This document shows positions 41,341 through 49,990 of a DNA stretch of 64,000 nt, piece by piece (within the stretch, counting starts at the first letter, position 1; each line of letters begins with the position of its first letter). The notes under the pieces are model-generated. The model was not told the DNA's origin. It ran no database searches and saw only the letters and a program-made list of their open reading frames with translations. Origin of the DNA: Lachnospiraceae bacterium. GTDB taxonomy: Bacteria > Bacillota > Clostridia > Lachnospirales > Lachnospiraceae. The stretch covers positions 62,001-126,000 of the forward strand of contig CAJTFX010000003.1 of NCBI GenBank assembly GCA_910575555.1, read 5' to 3'. The translations under genes and the position numbers were made by a program.

Positions 41341-41862
41341 ATGCCCCAGGGAAATCCAAAACCAGGAGAATTCTATTTACATTTTAAAGACAGATTATAT
41401 CAGGTGCTTACAGTGGCAGAGCACTCGGAGACAGGGGAAGAGCTGGTGATTTATCAGGCGCTGTACGGGGGATTCCAGACGTATGCAAGGCCCCTTAAGA
41501 TGTTTGTAAGCCCGGTGGACAGGGAAAAATATCCCAATGTCTGTCAGGAATACCGATTTCAGCTGACAGAACAGAACCCGCCGGACAGCCAGAGGGAGGA
41601 GCCCCGGGGCGCGAAGCAGGTTTCTGCGCCGAAACTTACGGCGGAAGAGAATATGATGGCGTTTTTCGATGCCGAAACCATGGAAGAAAAATATCAGATT
41701 TTGCTGGAAATGCGGGGAGAGGTAACAGACCGGATGATTAATAATATGGCGGTTGTGTTAGATGTGGTAATTGAGGAAGGCCCTCTGGATCAGCGCTACG
41801 AGGAATTGAAAACCTGCGTGCGCACTTTTCAGAAATATGAGGTGGAACGAACATCGCGATAA
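41341..41862 (+). CDS. DUF1653 domain protein
   Basis: 173 aa. The first 65 residues are DUF1653 (GEFYLHFKDRLYQVLTVAEH, then VIYQALYGGFQTYARPLKMF), a small beta domain of unknown role. The rest is a Pro/Gln linker plus a helical tail (MEEKYQILLEMRGEVTDRMI) common in Lachnospiraceae homologues. AGAGGAAGAGAT precedes the ATG. Followed by a terminator. Confidence 0.82.
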   Translation: MPQGNPKPGEFYLHFKDRLYQVLTVAEHSETGEELVIYQALYGGFQTYARPLKMFVSPVDREKYPNVCQEYRFQLTEQNPPDSQREEPRGAKQVSAPKLTAEENMMAFFDAETMEEKYQILLEMRGEVTDRMINNMAVVLDVVIEEGPLDQRYEELKTCVRTFQKYEVERTSR

Positions 41863-41866
41863 CAGG

Positions 41867-41892
41867 AAAAGGAGGTTGCCCCTCCTTTTTTT
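41867..41892 (+). terminator. Terminator after the DUF1653 gene
   Basis: AAAAGGAGG and CCTCCTTTT form a 9-bp stem around TTGCC, with a T run to 41892. The same bases contribute to the pyrC promoter. Confidence 0.8.
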
Positions 41893-41904
41893 CTATGATA
41901 AAAT
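41876..41904 (+). promoter_or_regulatory. Promoter of the pyrC-F-K-D cluster, overlapping the terminator
   Basis: TTGCCC at 41876-41881, 17-bp spacer, TAAAAT at 41899-41904. The -35 is the loop of the upstream terminator and the spacer is its T tract. Confidence 0.55.
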
Positions 41905-41959
41905 AGAGATACAAAAAGAAATACAGAGGAATGATTTTCAGAAAGGATTCGAGACAGGT

Positions 41960-43243
41960 ATGTTGCTTCTAATTAAGAATGGAACGGTAATCAATCCGGG
42001 AGACAAGACACAGGCAAAAGCGGATGTTCTCGTGAAAGACGGGGTGATTCAGAGAATTGCGCCCAAACAGACAATAAAGGCTGACCGCACGATTGATGCG
42101 GCAAATTGCTATGTAATGCCGGGATTTATAGATATGCATGTACACCTGCGTGATCCCGGAATGGAGCATAAAGAAACGGTGGACACGGGAGTAAGAGCGG
42201 CAGTCCGCGGCGGGTTCACTACGGTGGTGGCAATGCCTAATACCAAGCCTGCAGTGGATAATGCCGATGTGGTGAATTATGTGCATAACAAGGCAAAAAA
42301 TATCGGACTGGCTCAGGTGCTTCAGGCAGGAGCCGTCACAAAGGGGCAGCGGGGTACAGAATTATCAGATATTGAGGGAATGGTGGAGGCGGGGATTCCG
42401 GCCATCAGCGAGGACGGGAAATCCGTCATGGACGCCCAGCTGTACCGGGAGGCCATGACATTGGCCATGAAATATGACATTCCGGTACTGGCCCACTGCG
42501 AAGACATCAATCTGGTAAACGGCGGCGTGGTGAATGCAGATAACGTTACCGAGAGAATGCGTCTCAAAGGCATCAGCAATGCGGTGGAGGATACCATAGC
42601 AGCCAGAGATATTGTACTGGCAAAAGAGACAGGGGCAGCCCTTCATCTGTGCCATTGCTCCACAAAGGACAGTGTGAAAATGGTTGAAATGGCCAAGAAA
42701 GAGGGAATCCGGGTGACAGCGGAAGTCTGTCCCCATCATTTTATACTGACAAGCAGCGATATCAAAGAGGATGACGCCAACTATAAAATGAATCCCCCTC
42801 TGCGCACCAGTGAAGATGTGGAGGCGCTGCGGGAAGGGCTGAAGGCAGATATTATGGATGTAATTTCCACAGACCATGCGCCCCATACAGCCATTGAAAA
42901 GGGAGTGGGAATCCGCAAAGCGCCCTTTGGGATTGTGGGCCTGGAGACGGCGGCGTCACTGACCATGACGGAATTAGTGGACAAGGGCTGGCTTACCGTG
43001 ATGCAGATGGCAGAGAAAATGAGCTATAATCCTGCACGGATTCTGGGACTGGACAAAGGCGTGGTAGAAGAAGGCAAAACAGCGGATCTTGTGATTTTCG
43101 ATCCAGAAAAAGAATCTGTCATTGATCCGGCCCAGTTCCGTTCCAAAGGGAAAAACACGCCCTTTGCCGGAAAAAAGGTGAAGGGGATGGTGATGGCAAC
43201 CATTGTGGCAGGCAGGATTGTATACGAGAGCCCGGAACTGTAA
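41960..43243 (+). CDS. pyrC: Dihydroorotase
   Basis: 427 aa type I dihydroorotase; forms dihydroorotate from carbamoyl-aspartate in pyrimidine synthesis. Zinc site: PGFIDMHVHLRDPG (HxH), the lysine region is replaced as in class I enzymes by an Asp/Lys near SEDGKSV, then LAHCEDINL, LCHCSTKDSVKM and DVISTDHAPH (final Asp). The frame runs to 41837, but ATG 41960 matches the family start. First gene of a pyrimidine set. Confidence 0.95.
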   Translation: MLLLIKNGTVINPGDKTQAKADVLVKDGVIQRIAPKQTIKADRTIDAANCYVMPGFIDMHVHLRDPGMEHKETVDTGVRAAVRGGFTTVVAMPNTKPAVDNADVVNYVHNKAKNIGLAQVLQAGAVTKGQRGTELSDIEGMVEAGIPAISEDGKSVMDAQLYREAMTLAMKYDIPVLAHCEDINLVNGGVVNADNVTERMRLKGISNAVEDTIAARDIVLAKETGAALHLCHCSTKDSVKMVEMAKKEGIRVTAEVCPHHFILTSSDIKEDDANYKMNPPLRTSEDVEALREGLKADIMDVISTDHAPHTAIEKGVGIRKAPFGIVGLETAASLTMTELVDKGWLTVMQMAEKMSYNPARILGLDKGVVEEGKTADLVIFDPEKESVIDPAQFRSKGKNTPFAGKKVKGMVMATIVAGRIVYESPEL

Positions 43244-43262
43244 AAGGTCGTTCAGGTTTACG

Positions 43263-43314
43263 TTAAAACTTTACATTTACTTTAAAACTTTACATTTACT
43301 TTAAAACTTCACAA
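43263..43314. repeat. 19-bp tandem repeat between pyrC and pyrF
   Basis: TTAAAACTTTACATTTACT is present twice in full and once in part, ending just before the ribosome site of pyrF. Confidence 0.8.
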
Positions 43315-43331
43315 TTTAAGAGAGGTCCGAC

Positions 43332-44261
43332 ATGATTAACAAATTAACAGCGAAGATTCAGAAAACCCATGCTCCCATTGTAGTGGGCTTAGATCCCATG
43401 TTAGATTATATTCCGGAGCATATTCAGAAAAAAGCATTTCAGGAGAAAGGAGAGACGTTAGAGGGCGCGGCGGAAGCAATCTGGCAGTTTAATAAAGAGA
43501 TTGTGGATCATACCTGGGATTTGATTCCTGCGGTAAAGCCTCAGATTGCCATGTATGAGCAGTTTGGAATTCCCGGCCTTGCGGCTTTTAAGAAAACCGT
43601 GGACTACTGCCATGAGAAAGATTTGGTGGTAATCGGAGATGTAAAACGGGGAGATATCGGCTCCACCTCTGCCGCTTATGCGGCGGGCCATATCGGAACC
43701 GTAACAGTAGGCAGCAAAACATACCGTCCCTTTGAGGAGGACTTCATTACCGTTAATCCGTATCTTGGGACAGATGGGGTAAAACCTTTTGCAGACGTGT
43801 GCCGAAAGGAACGAAAGGGACTGTTTATTCTGGTGAAAACTTCCAATCCTTCCAGCGGAGAATTTCAGGACAGGCTGATTGACGGCAGGCCCCTGTATGA
43901 GCATGTAGGGGAAAAAGTAGCCCAGTGGGGCGCGGAATGCATGGGAGAATCTTACAGCTATATCGGAGCGGTGGTAGGGGCCACTTATCCGGAAATGGGT
44001 AAGATTTTAAGGAAAATTATGCCGAAAAGCTATATTCTTGTGCCTGGATACGGCGCTCAGGGCGGCAAGGGCGCCGATTTGGTTCATTTCTTTAATGAGG
44101 ACGGCCTGGGAGCAATCGTTAATTCTTCCAGAGGAATTATCGCGGCTTACAAGCAGGAAGCCTATGCGAAATTCGGGCCGGAGCATTTTGGAGAAGCATC
44201 CAGGGCGGCAGTGGAAGATATGAGAACAGACATCGAGGGAGCATTGCAGAATATGCTTTGA
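43332..44261 (+). CDS. pyrF: Orotidine 5'-phosphate decarboxylase (long type)
   Basis: 309 aa, the longer class found in Clostridia. VVGLDPMLDYIP, PAVKPQIAMYEQFG and VVIGDVKRGDIGSTSAAYA supply the catalytic Asp-Lys-x-x-x-Asp chain (DVKRGDIGST). Decarboxylates OMP to UMP. AAGAGAGG lies before the ATG. Confidence 0.95.
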   Translation: MINKLTAKIQKTHAPIVVGLDPMLDYIPEHIQKKAFQEKGETLEGAAEAIWQFNKEIVDHTWDLIPAVKPQIAMYEQFGIPGLAAFKKTVDYCHEKDLVVIGDVKRGDIGSTSAAYAAGHIGTVTVGSKTYRPFEEDFITVNPYLGTDGVKPFADVCRKERKGLFILVKTSNPSSGEFQDRLIDGRPLYEHVGEKVAQWGAECMGESYSYIGAVVGATYPEMGKILRKIMPKSYILVPGYGAQGGKGADLVHFFNEDGLGAIVNSSRGIIAAYKQEAYAKFGPEHFGEASRAAVEDMRTDIEGALQNML

Positions 44262-44297
44262 TTCATATTGTATCAGAATGAGATTCAGGAGAAGGAT

Positions 44298-45065
44298 ATG
44301 GCAGACAAATTTAAAGAACAGGCAGTTATTATCCGTCAGGAAGAGATTTCCTACGGAGTTTACAGTATGTGGCTGAAAACAGATCAGATTGCAGGAAAGG
44401 CGAAACCGGGGCAGTTTCTGTCCATCTATTGCCGGGAAGGGAGCAGGCTTCTGCCCCGCCCCATCAGTCTGTGCGAAATAGACAGGGAGGATCAGGCCGT
44501 TCGGATTGTGTACCGTGTGGCAGGAAAAGGAACCGAGGAGCTGTCCGGCATGAGAACCGGCGGCAGCCTGGAGGTGGTAGGGCCTTTGGGCAACGGCTTT
44601 CCCTTAAAAGAGAAAAAAGCATTTCTGATTGGGGGCGGCATCGGAATTCCCCCTATGCTTCAATTGGCAAAAGAGCTGCAGTGTGAGAAGCAGATTATTT
44701 TAGGCTACCGGGATTCCCTGTTTTTACAGAAAGAATTTAAAAAGCAGGGGAAACTGTATGTGGCCACAGAGGACGGAAGCTACGGCGTGGAGGGCAATGT
44801 ACTGGACGCCATTCGGGAAAACGGCCTGGATGCGGAAATTATTTACGCCTGCGGGCCCGGGCCTATGCTGCGGGCGATGAAAGCCTATGCCAAAGAGAAG
44901 AAAATTGAATGCTGGGTTTCACTGGAAGAGCGGATGGCCTGCGGAATCGGCGCGTGTCTGGGCTGTGTCTGCAAATCCAGGGAAAAAGACAGCCATACCA
45001 ATGTGAATAACAAGAGGATTTGCAAGGAAGGTCCGGTATTTCGTGCAGAGGAGGTAGAATTTTAA
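44298..45065 (+). CDS. pyrK: Dihydroorotate dehydrogenase B electron-transfer subunit
   Basis: 255 aa. FAD domain (LLPRPISLCEID, with RPxS), NAD domain (AFLIGGGIGIPPMLQLAKEL, YACGPGPMLRAM) and C-terminal [2Fe-2S] cysteines in CGIGACLGCVCK and a last Cys near KRICKEGPVF. Passes electrons from dihydroorotate in PyrD to NAD+. ATG 44298 follows AGGAGAAGG; stop and next start overlap as TAATG. Confidence 0.95.
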   Translation: MADKFKEQAVIIRQEEISYGVYSMWLKTDQIAGKAKPGQFLSIYCREGSRLLPRPISLCEIDREDQAVRIVYRVAGKGTEELSGMRTGGSLEVVGPLGNGFPLKEKKAFLIGGGIGIPPMLQLAKELQCEKQIILGYRDSLFLQKEFKKQGKLYVATEDGSYGVEGNVLDAIRENGLDAEIIYACGPGPMLRAMKAYAKEKKIECWVSLEERMACGIGACLGCVCKSREKDSHTNVNNKRICKEGPVFRAEEVEF

Positions 45066-45967
45066 TGAACACAAAAGTGAAGCTGGCAGGCGTTACGCTG
45101 AAAAATCCGGTAATGACAGCGTCAGGAACGTTCGGCTCCGGAGCGGAATATGCGGAATTTGTAGATTTGAATAAACTGGGGGCGGTGGTGACAAAAGGAG
45201 TTGCCAATGTGCCCTGGGAGGGGAATCCCACCCCCAGGATTGCAGAGACATACGGCGGAATGCTCAATGCAGTGGGGCTGCAGAACCCGGGGATTGATTT
45301 GTTTGTAGAGCGGGATATTCCTTTTCTGACCAAATATGATACGAAAATTATTGTAAATGTCTGCGGCAGAACCACGGAAGATTACTGTGAAGTGGTGAGG
45401 CGTCTGGCGGAACAGCCGGTGGATATGCTGGAAATCAATATTTCCTGCCCCAATGTGGAAGAAGGGGGCATTGCTTTCGGCCAGAATCCCAAATCTGTGG
45501 AAGCCATCACAAAAGAAGTGAAGAAATACGCAAAACAGCCGATTATTATGAAATTAAGTCCCAATGTCACCGATATTGCCGAGATGGCTAAAGCGGCGGA
45601 AGCAGGCGGTGCAGACGCATTGTCTTTGATCAATACCATCACCGGCATGAAAATAGACATTCACCGCAGAACCTTTGCCCTTGCCAATAAAACCGGCGGG
45701 CTTTCCGGGCCGGCCATTCATCCTGTGGCGGTACGGATGGTATATCAGACGGCCCAGGCAGTGCAGATTCCCATTATCGGAATGGGGGGAATATCCACGG
45801 CAGAAGATGCGCTGGAGATGATTCTGGCGGGAGCCACCGCCGTGTCTGTGGGAACGGCTAATTTCCATAATCCTCTGGTTACCATGGAGATTGTGAAAGG
45901 CATTCGGGAGTATATGGAGCAGAATGGCGTGGAGGATATCGGAGAGCTGATTGGCGGAGTGCGGTAG
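45065..45967 (+). CDS. pyrD: Dihydroorotate dehydrogenase class 1B catalytic subunit
   Basis: 300 aa FMN enzyme. VKLAGVTLKNPVMTASGTFG, LGAVVTKGVANVPWEGNPTP, INISCPNVEEGG (class 1B Cys as the active-site base), KLSPNVTDIAEMA and IGMGGISTAEDALEMI-LAGA. Start overlaps the pyrK stop, showing tight coupling of the two subunits. Confidence 0.96.
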   Translation: MNTKVKLAGVTLKNPVMTASGTFGSGAEYAEFVDLNKLGAVVTKGVANVPWEGNPTPRIAETYGGMLNAVGLQNPGIDLFVERDIPFLTKYDTKIIVNVCGRTTEDYCEVVRRLAEQPVDMLEINISCPNVEEGGIAFGQNPKSVEAITKEVKKYAKQPIIMKLSPNVTDIAEMAKAAEAGGADALSLINTITGMKIDIHRRTFALANKTGGLSGPAIHPVAVRMVYQTAQAVQIPIIGMGGISTAEDALEMILAGATAVSVGTANFHNPLVTMEIVKGIREYMEQNGVEDIGELIGGVR

Positions 45968-46020
45968 CAGTTTTTCACAGCAGAAGATTCATACTCTGCA
46001 TACAAAAGAGGAGGAGTAAC

Positions 46021-47310
46021 ATGGAAAAAACAAGAGAAAAATTCAAGTTCCGCTTTCTGATATGGGCAGCAGCGCTGATTCTGTCAGTCAGCGGCACAGC
46101 TTACAGTAATGTCAGCATTGTACAGGCAGAGCAGACAGTGTATGTGACGCCTACAGGCTCCAAATATCATGCCTATAAATGCGGAAACGGCACCTATACG
46201 CCCACCACTCTGTCGAATGCGCTGGCCAGGGGCTTAACGCCCTGCAGCAAATGTTTCGGAAGCAATTATACGCCTTCGCCGGAACCTGCACCAGCGCCAA
46301 ACCCGGCTCCTGCACCGGAACCTGCACCAGCGCCCAAGCCTATGAAAATCAATAAAACATCTGTCATTCTGGTAAAAGGGCAGACATACAAATTGAAGGT
46401 CAGCAATGGGGCGGGGCCCGTAACCTGGAGCTCCTCTAAAAAGTCGGTGGCATCCGTTTCCGGAAGCGGAAAAGTGACAGCAAAGAAAAAGGGCAGCGCA
46501 TTAATCACAGCAAAGGCAAATGCCGGGTCGAAGAAGTGCAAAGTTACAGTGGAAGCACCCAAACTGAATGCGAAAAATGTTACTTTGGATTTAAAACAGA
46601 CCAGAAAGCTTAAATTGTCCGGCTGTAAACACACAGTCAAATGGACCTCCAGTGATTCTTCCGTCGCCAAAGTCAGTAAGGGAAAAGTCACTGCCAGACA
46701 GGTGGGCTCCGCTAAAATCACAGCCAAAGCCCATGGGAAAAAATATACCTGCAAGGTTACGGTGAAAAAACCCAAAGTGGAAAAGATACTTTTGGGGGAA
46801 GATTCTCTGCAGATGGAATACGGGACGGAGAAAGAATTTAAAATCAGCGCCGCGCCGTCAAATGTGATGGAATATTATGATATTTTTGTAAAATCTTCAG
46901 ATACATCTGTTGTGGAGGCTTCCCTGGATGAGTATGATCATACCGTTCTTTTAAGAAGCCGGGAGAAAGAAGGAAGCGCAGAAGTCTCAGTTTCCATTGG
47001 CGGTGTGACGGCGAAGTGCCGTGTGACAGTGACGAAACCGGCAGTGACAGAACTGACATTGAGCGAGAGCAGCCTGAACCTGGAGCCGGGGGACAGAATG
47101 ATGCTGTCTTATGATGTCAATCCGGTTGATGCCGGAGATTACCATGAGGCGATCTGGAAAAGCGGGAATGAGAATGTGGCCAGGATAGAGAATGTGTTGC
47201 AGGGAAGCGCATATGTGACAGTGGAAGCAGTCGGAGAAGGGGAAACAGATATTACTCTGACATTGGGAGACAAGACAGTTACCTGCCATGTGACAGTAAA
47301 GCGACAATAG
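46021..47310 (+). CDS. Secreted protein with Big_2 immunoglobulin-like repeats
   Basis: 429 aa with an N-terminal signal peptide (residues 1-36, cleavage near VQAEQ). Residues about 38-80 form a small Cys-containing unit, YHAYKCGNGTYTPTTLSNAL, ending TPCSKCF, often found in Clostridia surface proteins. A (Pro-Ala-Pro)-rich linker follows, then about four Big_2 domains (e.g. VTWSSSKKSVASVSGSGKVT, KWTSSDSSVAKVSKGKVTA) to the C-terminus. No LPXTG or SLH domain, so it is secreted or loosely wall bound. AGGAGG site. Confidence 0.82.
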   Translation: MEKTREKFKFRFLIWAAALILSVSGTAYSNVSIVQAEQTVYVTPTGSKYHAYKCGNGTYTPTTLSNALARGLTPCSKCFGSNYTPSPEPAPAPNPAPAPEPAPAPKPMKINKTSVILVKGQTYKLKVSNGAGPVTWSSSKKSVASVSGSGKVTAKKKGSALITAKANAGSKKCKVTVEAPKLNAKNVTLDLKQTRKLKLSGCKHTVKWTSSDSSVAKVSKGKVTARQVGSAKITAKAHGKKYTCKVTVKKPKVEKILLGEDSLQMEYGTEKEFKISAAPSNVMEYYDIFVKSSDTSVVEASLDEYDHTVLLRSREKEGSAEVSVSIGGVTAKCRVTVTKPAVTELTLSESSLNLEPGDRMMLSYDVNPVDAGDYHEAIWKSGNENVARIENVLQGSAYVTVEAVGEGETDITLTLGDKTVTCHVTVKRQ

Positions 47311-47376
47311 AAAAATCATTTTACAGATTACATACGGAAGAAGGATTGCATGGATCATGCAGTCAGAGGAAAAATA

Positions 47377-47961
47377 ATGACCGAACGGGAAAAAATGTTA
47401 GCAGGGCAGTTGTATGACTGCGGAGATCCGGAATTATTATCGCAATGGCATAAAGCGAAAGAACTGGTGAGAAGTTACAATCAAATCAATTCTGCAGAGC
47501 TGGAAGAAAAAAGAAAGATTTTAGATGAATTACTGGGCAAAGCAGGTGAAAACCTGTGGATCACAGCGCCGTTTTTTGTTGATTACGGCAATAATATTTA
47601 TTTCGGAAATAATTGTGAAGTGAATATGAATTGTACGTTTTTAGATGATAATATCATCCGCATCGGGGATAATGCCCTGATTGCCCCAAACGTGCAGATT
47701 TATACAGCGTTTCATCCCACAAATGCGTCAGAACGTTTTGGAGAACCAAAAGAGGACGGTTCGTTTGAATTCTGCAAAACCCAGACAGCGCCGGTTACGA
47801 TCGGAGATAATGTATGGATTGGCGGCGGCGCCATTCTTATGCCCGGGGTAACCATTGGAAATAATGTTGTAATTGGAGCAGGAAGCGTTGTTACAAAAGA
47901 TATTCCCGATCATACCATAGCGTATGGGAATCCCTGCCGGGTAATGAGAGAAAACAAATAG
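47377..47961 (+). CDS. Sugar O-acetyltransferase (maltose/galactoside acetyltransferase type)
   Basis: 194 aa. N-terminal Mac domain (TEREKMLAGQLYDCGDPELL) and a hexapeptide beta-helix (FFVDYGNNIYFGNNCEVNMN, VWIGGGAILMPGVTIGNNVV). The catalytic His is in YTAFHPTNASERF. Acetyl-CoA donor, 6-OH of simple sugars as acceptor. Starts are ambiguous: ATG 47377 has AGAGGA; ATG 47350 has AAGGA. I prefer 47377 for the family-typical start. Confidence 0.85.
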   Translation: MTEREKMLAGQLYDCGDPELLSQWHKAKELVRSYNQINSAELEEKRKILDELLGKAGENLWITAPFFVDYGNNIYFGNNCEVNMNCTFLDDNIIRIGDNALIAPNVQIYTAFHPTNASERFGEPKEDGSFEFCKTQTAPVTIGDNVWIGGGAILMPGVTIGNNVVIGAGSVVTKDIPDHTIAYGNPCRVMRENK

Positions 47962-48025
47962 GATATTGTTATTGTTCACGGCCTGGCTGATGAGTGAATA
48001 AAGTGAAAGGAATGAGTGATGAATC

Positions 48026-49006
48026 ATGGAAAATAATAAGAGACCCGAAAATATGGAGCGTATCACCACCACGGCTCTTGCAGAGCCCTTTATTGAGGAG
48101 CAGGTAGCTGCCATCCGCGGGCAGGTGGGAGATAAAAAAGTGCTGCTGGCCTTATCTGGCGGTGTGGACTCCTCCGTTGTGGCAGCACTTTTGATTAAAG
48201 CGATTGGAAAACAGCTTGTCTGCGTACATGTAAATCATGGTTTGCTGCGAAAAGGCGAGCCGGAGCAGGTTGTTGATGTGTTCCGGAATCAAATGGACGC
48301 AAATTTAATTTATGTGGATGCAGTAGATCGTTTTCTGGACAAACTGGCAGATGTGGCTGATCCGGAAAAAAAGCGTAAGATTATCGGCACAGAATTTATT
48401 CGTGTATTTGAGGAGGAAGCGCGGAACCAGGAGGGAATAGAATTTCTGGCCCAGGGAACCATCTATCCGGACATTATTGAAAGCGATGGCGTGAAAGCTC
48501 ATCACAATGTGGGCGGGCTGCCGGAGGATTTGCAGTTTGAGTTGGTGGAGCCGCTGAAGTTCTTGTATAAGGACGAGGTGCGTGTGGTAGGAAAGGCCCT
48601 TGGCCTGCCAGACGGCATGGTTTACCGTCAGCCGTTTCCAGGCCCGGGACTGGGTGTGCGCTGCCTTGGCGCGATTACCCGTGACCGTTTGGAAATTGTG
48701 CGTGAATCAGATGCAATTCTGCGGGAAGAATTTGCGAAGAACGGACTGGAAGGAAAAGTGTGGCAGTACTTTACGGCCGTGCCTGATTTCTGTTCGGTGG
48801 GTGTAAAGGACGGCGCAAGAACATTTGCTTATCCGGTTATCCTGCGCGCAGTGAATACGGTAGATGCAATGACAGCCACAGTGGAGAATGTGCCCTTTGA
48901 GCTTCTGGAACATATCACAGAGAGAATTACGACAGAAGTGCCGGGCGTGAACCGCGTGCTGTATGATTTGACGCCGAAGCCTTGCGGGACCATTGAATGG
49001 GAATAA
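48026..49006 (+). CDS. guaA: GMP synthase ATP-pyrophosphatase subunit lacking the glutaminase domain
   Basis: 326 aa. P-loop [27 protein letters not shown], the linker [12 protein letters not shown] with [13 protein letters not shown], and the C-terminal dimerisation domain [13 protein letters not shown] to KPCGTIEWE are complete. The usual N-terminal GATase class I domain (about 190 aa with its Cys) is absent, and the 64 nt upstream hold no frame that could supply it. The protein would use free ammonia or a separate amidotransferase subunit, as archaeal GuaAa/GuaAb do. Terminator follows. Confidence 0.88.
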   Translation: MENNKRPENMERITTTALAEPFIEEQVAAIRGQVGDKKVLLALSGGVDSSVVAALLIKAIGKQLVCVHVNHGLLRKGEPEQVVDVFRNQMDANLIYVDAVDRFLDKLADVADPEKKRKIIGTEFIRVFEEEARNQEGIEFLAQGTIYPDIIESDGVKAHHNVGGLPEDLQFELVEPLKFLYKDEVRVVGKALGLPDGMVYRQPFPGPGLGVRCLGAITRDRLEIVRESDAILREEFAKNGLEGKVWQYFTAVPDFCSVGVKDGARTFAYPVILRAVNTVDAMTATVENVPFELLEHITERITTEVPGVNRVLYDLTPKPCGTIEWE

Positions 49007-49026
49007 GTTAAATAGTGTTTTTGGGT

Positions 49027-49070
49027 CCCGGAAAACCTTTCTATAGCTTGGTTTTCCGGGATTCTTGTTT
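49027..49070 (+). terminator. Terminator after guaA
   Basis: CCCGGAAAACC at 49027-49037 pairs perfectly with GGTTTTCCGGG at 49050-49060, followed by ATTCTTGTTTTT. The next 170 nt hold nothing recognisable. Confidence 0.88.
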
Positions 49071-49248
49071 TTGGGTGGCTGCAAAATGGAAGCATATCAA
49101 AGTTTATATCAAAGATTTCGGTTCCCCTTTACTATATGATACTTATGGGGCAAGTGAAATTTACTGAATAATCTGAATTCATGAGATAAATGCTGGATAA
49201 AAAAAGGAATATCCTAAATATATTTTCTTGGAATACCCCTTGACTATT

Positions 49249-49401
49249 TTACTTTATTTTTTTTCTCTTTTTTAAGTACTCTTTTAGGACAAGATTAATA
49301 TATTGCGAAAATGACCTATCATCTTCTTCTGCTAAAATCTTAATTTCGTCTATGATTTCTGAATCAAGCGTGATACTTACTTTTGTTTTAAGCGGTTTCA
49401 T
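49249..49401 (-). CDS. Ribbon-helix-helix protein, copy 1 (50 aa)
   Basis: MKPLKTKVSITLDSEIIDEI followed by KILAEEDDRSFSQYINLVLK: a basic N-terminal strand (KVSITL), helix, turn and second helix, the CopG/Arc/MetJ fold used by antitoxins and plasmid-type repressors. About 85 percent identical to copy 2 some 230 nt away on the same strand. An AAAGTAGTATAAAGTAG operator-like repeat lies upstream (49461-49483). No toxin gene is adjacent. Confidence 0.75.
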   Translation of the reverse strand: MKPLKTKVSITLDSEIIDEIKILAEEDDRSFSQYINLVLKEYLKKRKKIK

Positions 49402-49460
49402 TTTACTATTCCTTTTTAATACAATATATCATCATATAGCCTTTTATACTGATATATCGC

Positions 49461-49483
49461 TTAAAGTAGTATAAAGTAGCATA
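49461..49483. promoter_or_regulatory. Operator-like direct repeat upstream of RHH copy 1
   Basis: TTAAAGTAGTATAAAGTAGC: the box AAAGTAGTAT repeated with a 10-bp period, one helical turn, as expected for cooperative RHH dimers. A closely related repeat precedes copy 2. Confidence 0.55.
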
Positions 49484-49503
49484 TATCCGATTTATGTTTC
49501 TAT

Positions 49504-49635
49504 TCATCCTTTTTTCTCTTTTGAATATTCTTTTAGGATAAGATTTACATATTGCGAAAATGACCTATCATCTTCTTCTGCCAAAACCTTAATTTCATCT
49601 ATGATTTCTAAATCAAGCGTAATACTTACTTTCAT
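49504..49635 (-). CDS. Ribbon-helix-helix protein, copy 2 (43 aa)
   Basis: MKVSITLDLEIIDEIKVLAE continuing EDDRSFSQYVNLILKEYS. Relative to copy 1 the first codon ATG has become ACG and translation must begin six codons later at ATG 49635, which still keeps the whole DNA-binding strand. The C-terminus is shorter. The two genes with their operators form a tandem duplication. Confidence 0.7.
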   Translation of the reverse strand: MKVSITLDLEIIDEIKVLAEEDDRSFSQYVNLILKEYSKEKKG

Positions 49636-49703
49636 TTTAAGTGGTTTCGTAATGCTATTCCTTTTTAATATACCATTGTATGACCTTTTGTATTGACGTA
49701 TCT

Positions 49704-49730
49704 TATAAAGTAGTATAAAGTAGTATAATA
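49704..49730. promoter_or_regulatory. Operator-like direct repeats between RHH copy 2 and the divergent gene
   Basis: AAAGTAGTATAAAGTAGTAT (49707-49726): two to three AGTATAAAGT-type boxes with 10-bp period. They contain a TATAAT (49723-49728) for the rightward gene, so the RHH protein may repress both directions. Confidence 0.55.
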
Positions 49731-49756
49731 TTCGAATTGAGAATGAGGTGCTATTT

Positions 49757-49954
49757 ATGGAAGAAGATCAAACAAGAAAATTGTCATATGATGAATTGGA
49801 AAGTGATGAAAAACTCCTATTAAAGTGGTATCATGAGAATCCGTTATCCGTTTATATTGAAATTGCTTTGATAGCACTGGAAGAATTTGAAGTTATCATA
49901 AAAAATGAATACAGAAAATACAAAGCCGAAACAGAAAAAAAGCAGATTTATTGA
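49757..49954 (+). CDS. Small hypothetical acidic protein (65 aa)
   Basis: MEEDQTRKLSYDELESDEKL then LLKWYHENPLSVYIEIALIALE; helical and acidic, without known motif. ATG 49757 follows GAGGTG by 6 nt. Divergent from RHH copy 2 across the shared operator region, and 36 nt before the next gene. Confidence 0.6.
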   Translation: MEEDQTRKLSYDELESDEKLLLKWYHENPLSVYIEIALIALEEFEVIIKNEYRKYKAETEKKQIY

Positions 49955-49990
49955 AAACATATTGGTTATTGTAAGGGGGAAAGAATTATC

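Noticed and set aside
43244-43331. Repeats before pyrF considered as a short CRISPR-like array
   Set aside because: Direct 19-bp units abut with no spacers; a simple tandem repeat. No CRISPR array or cas gene was found in the window.
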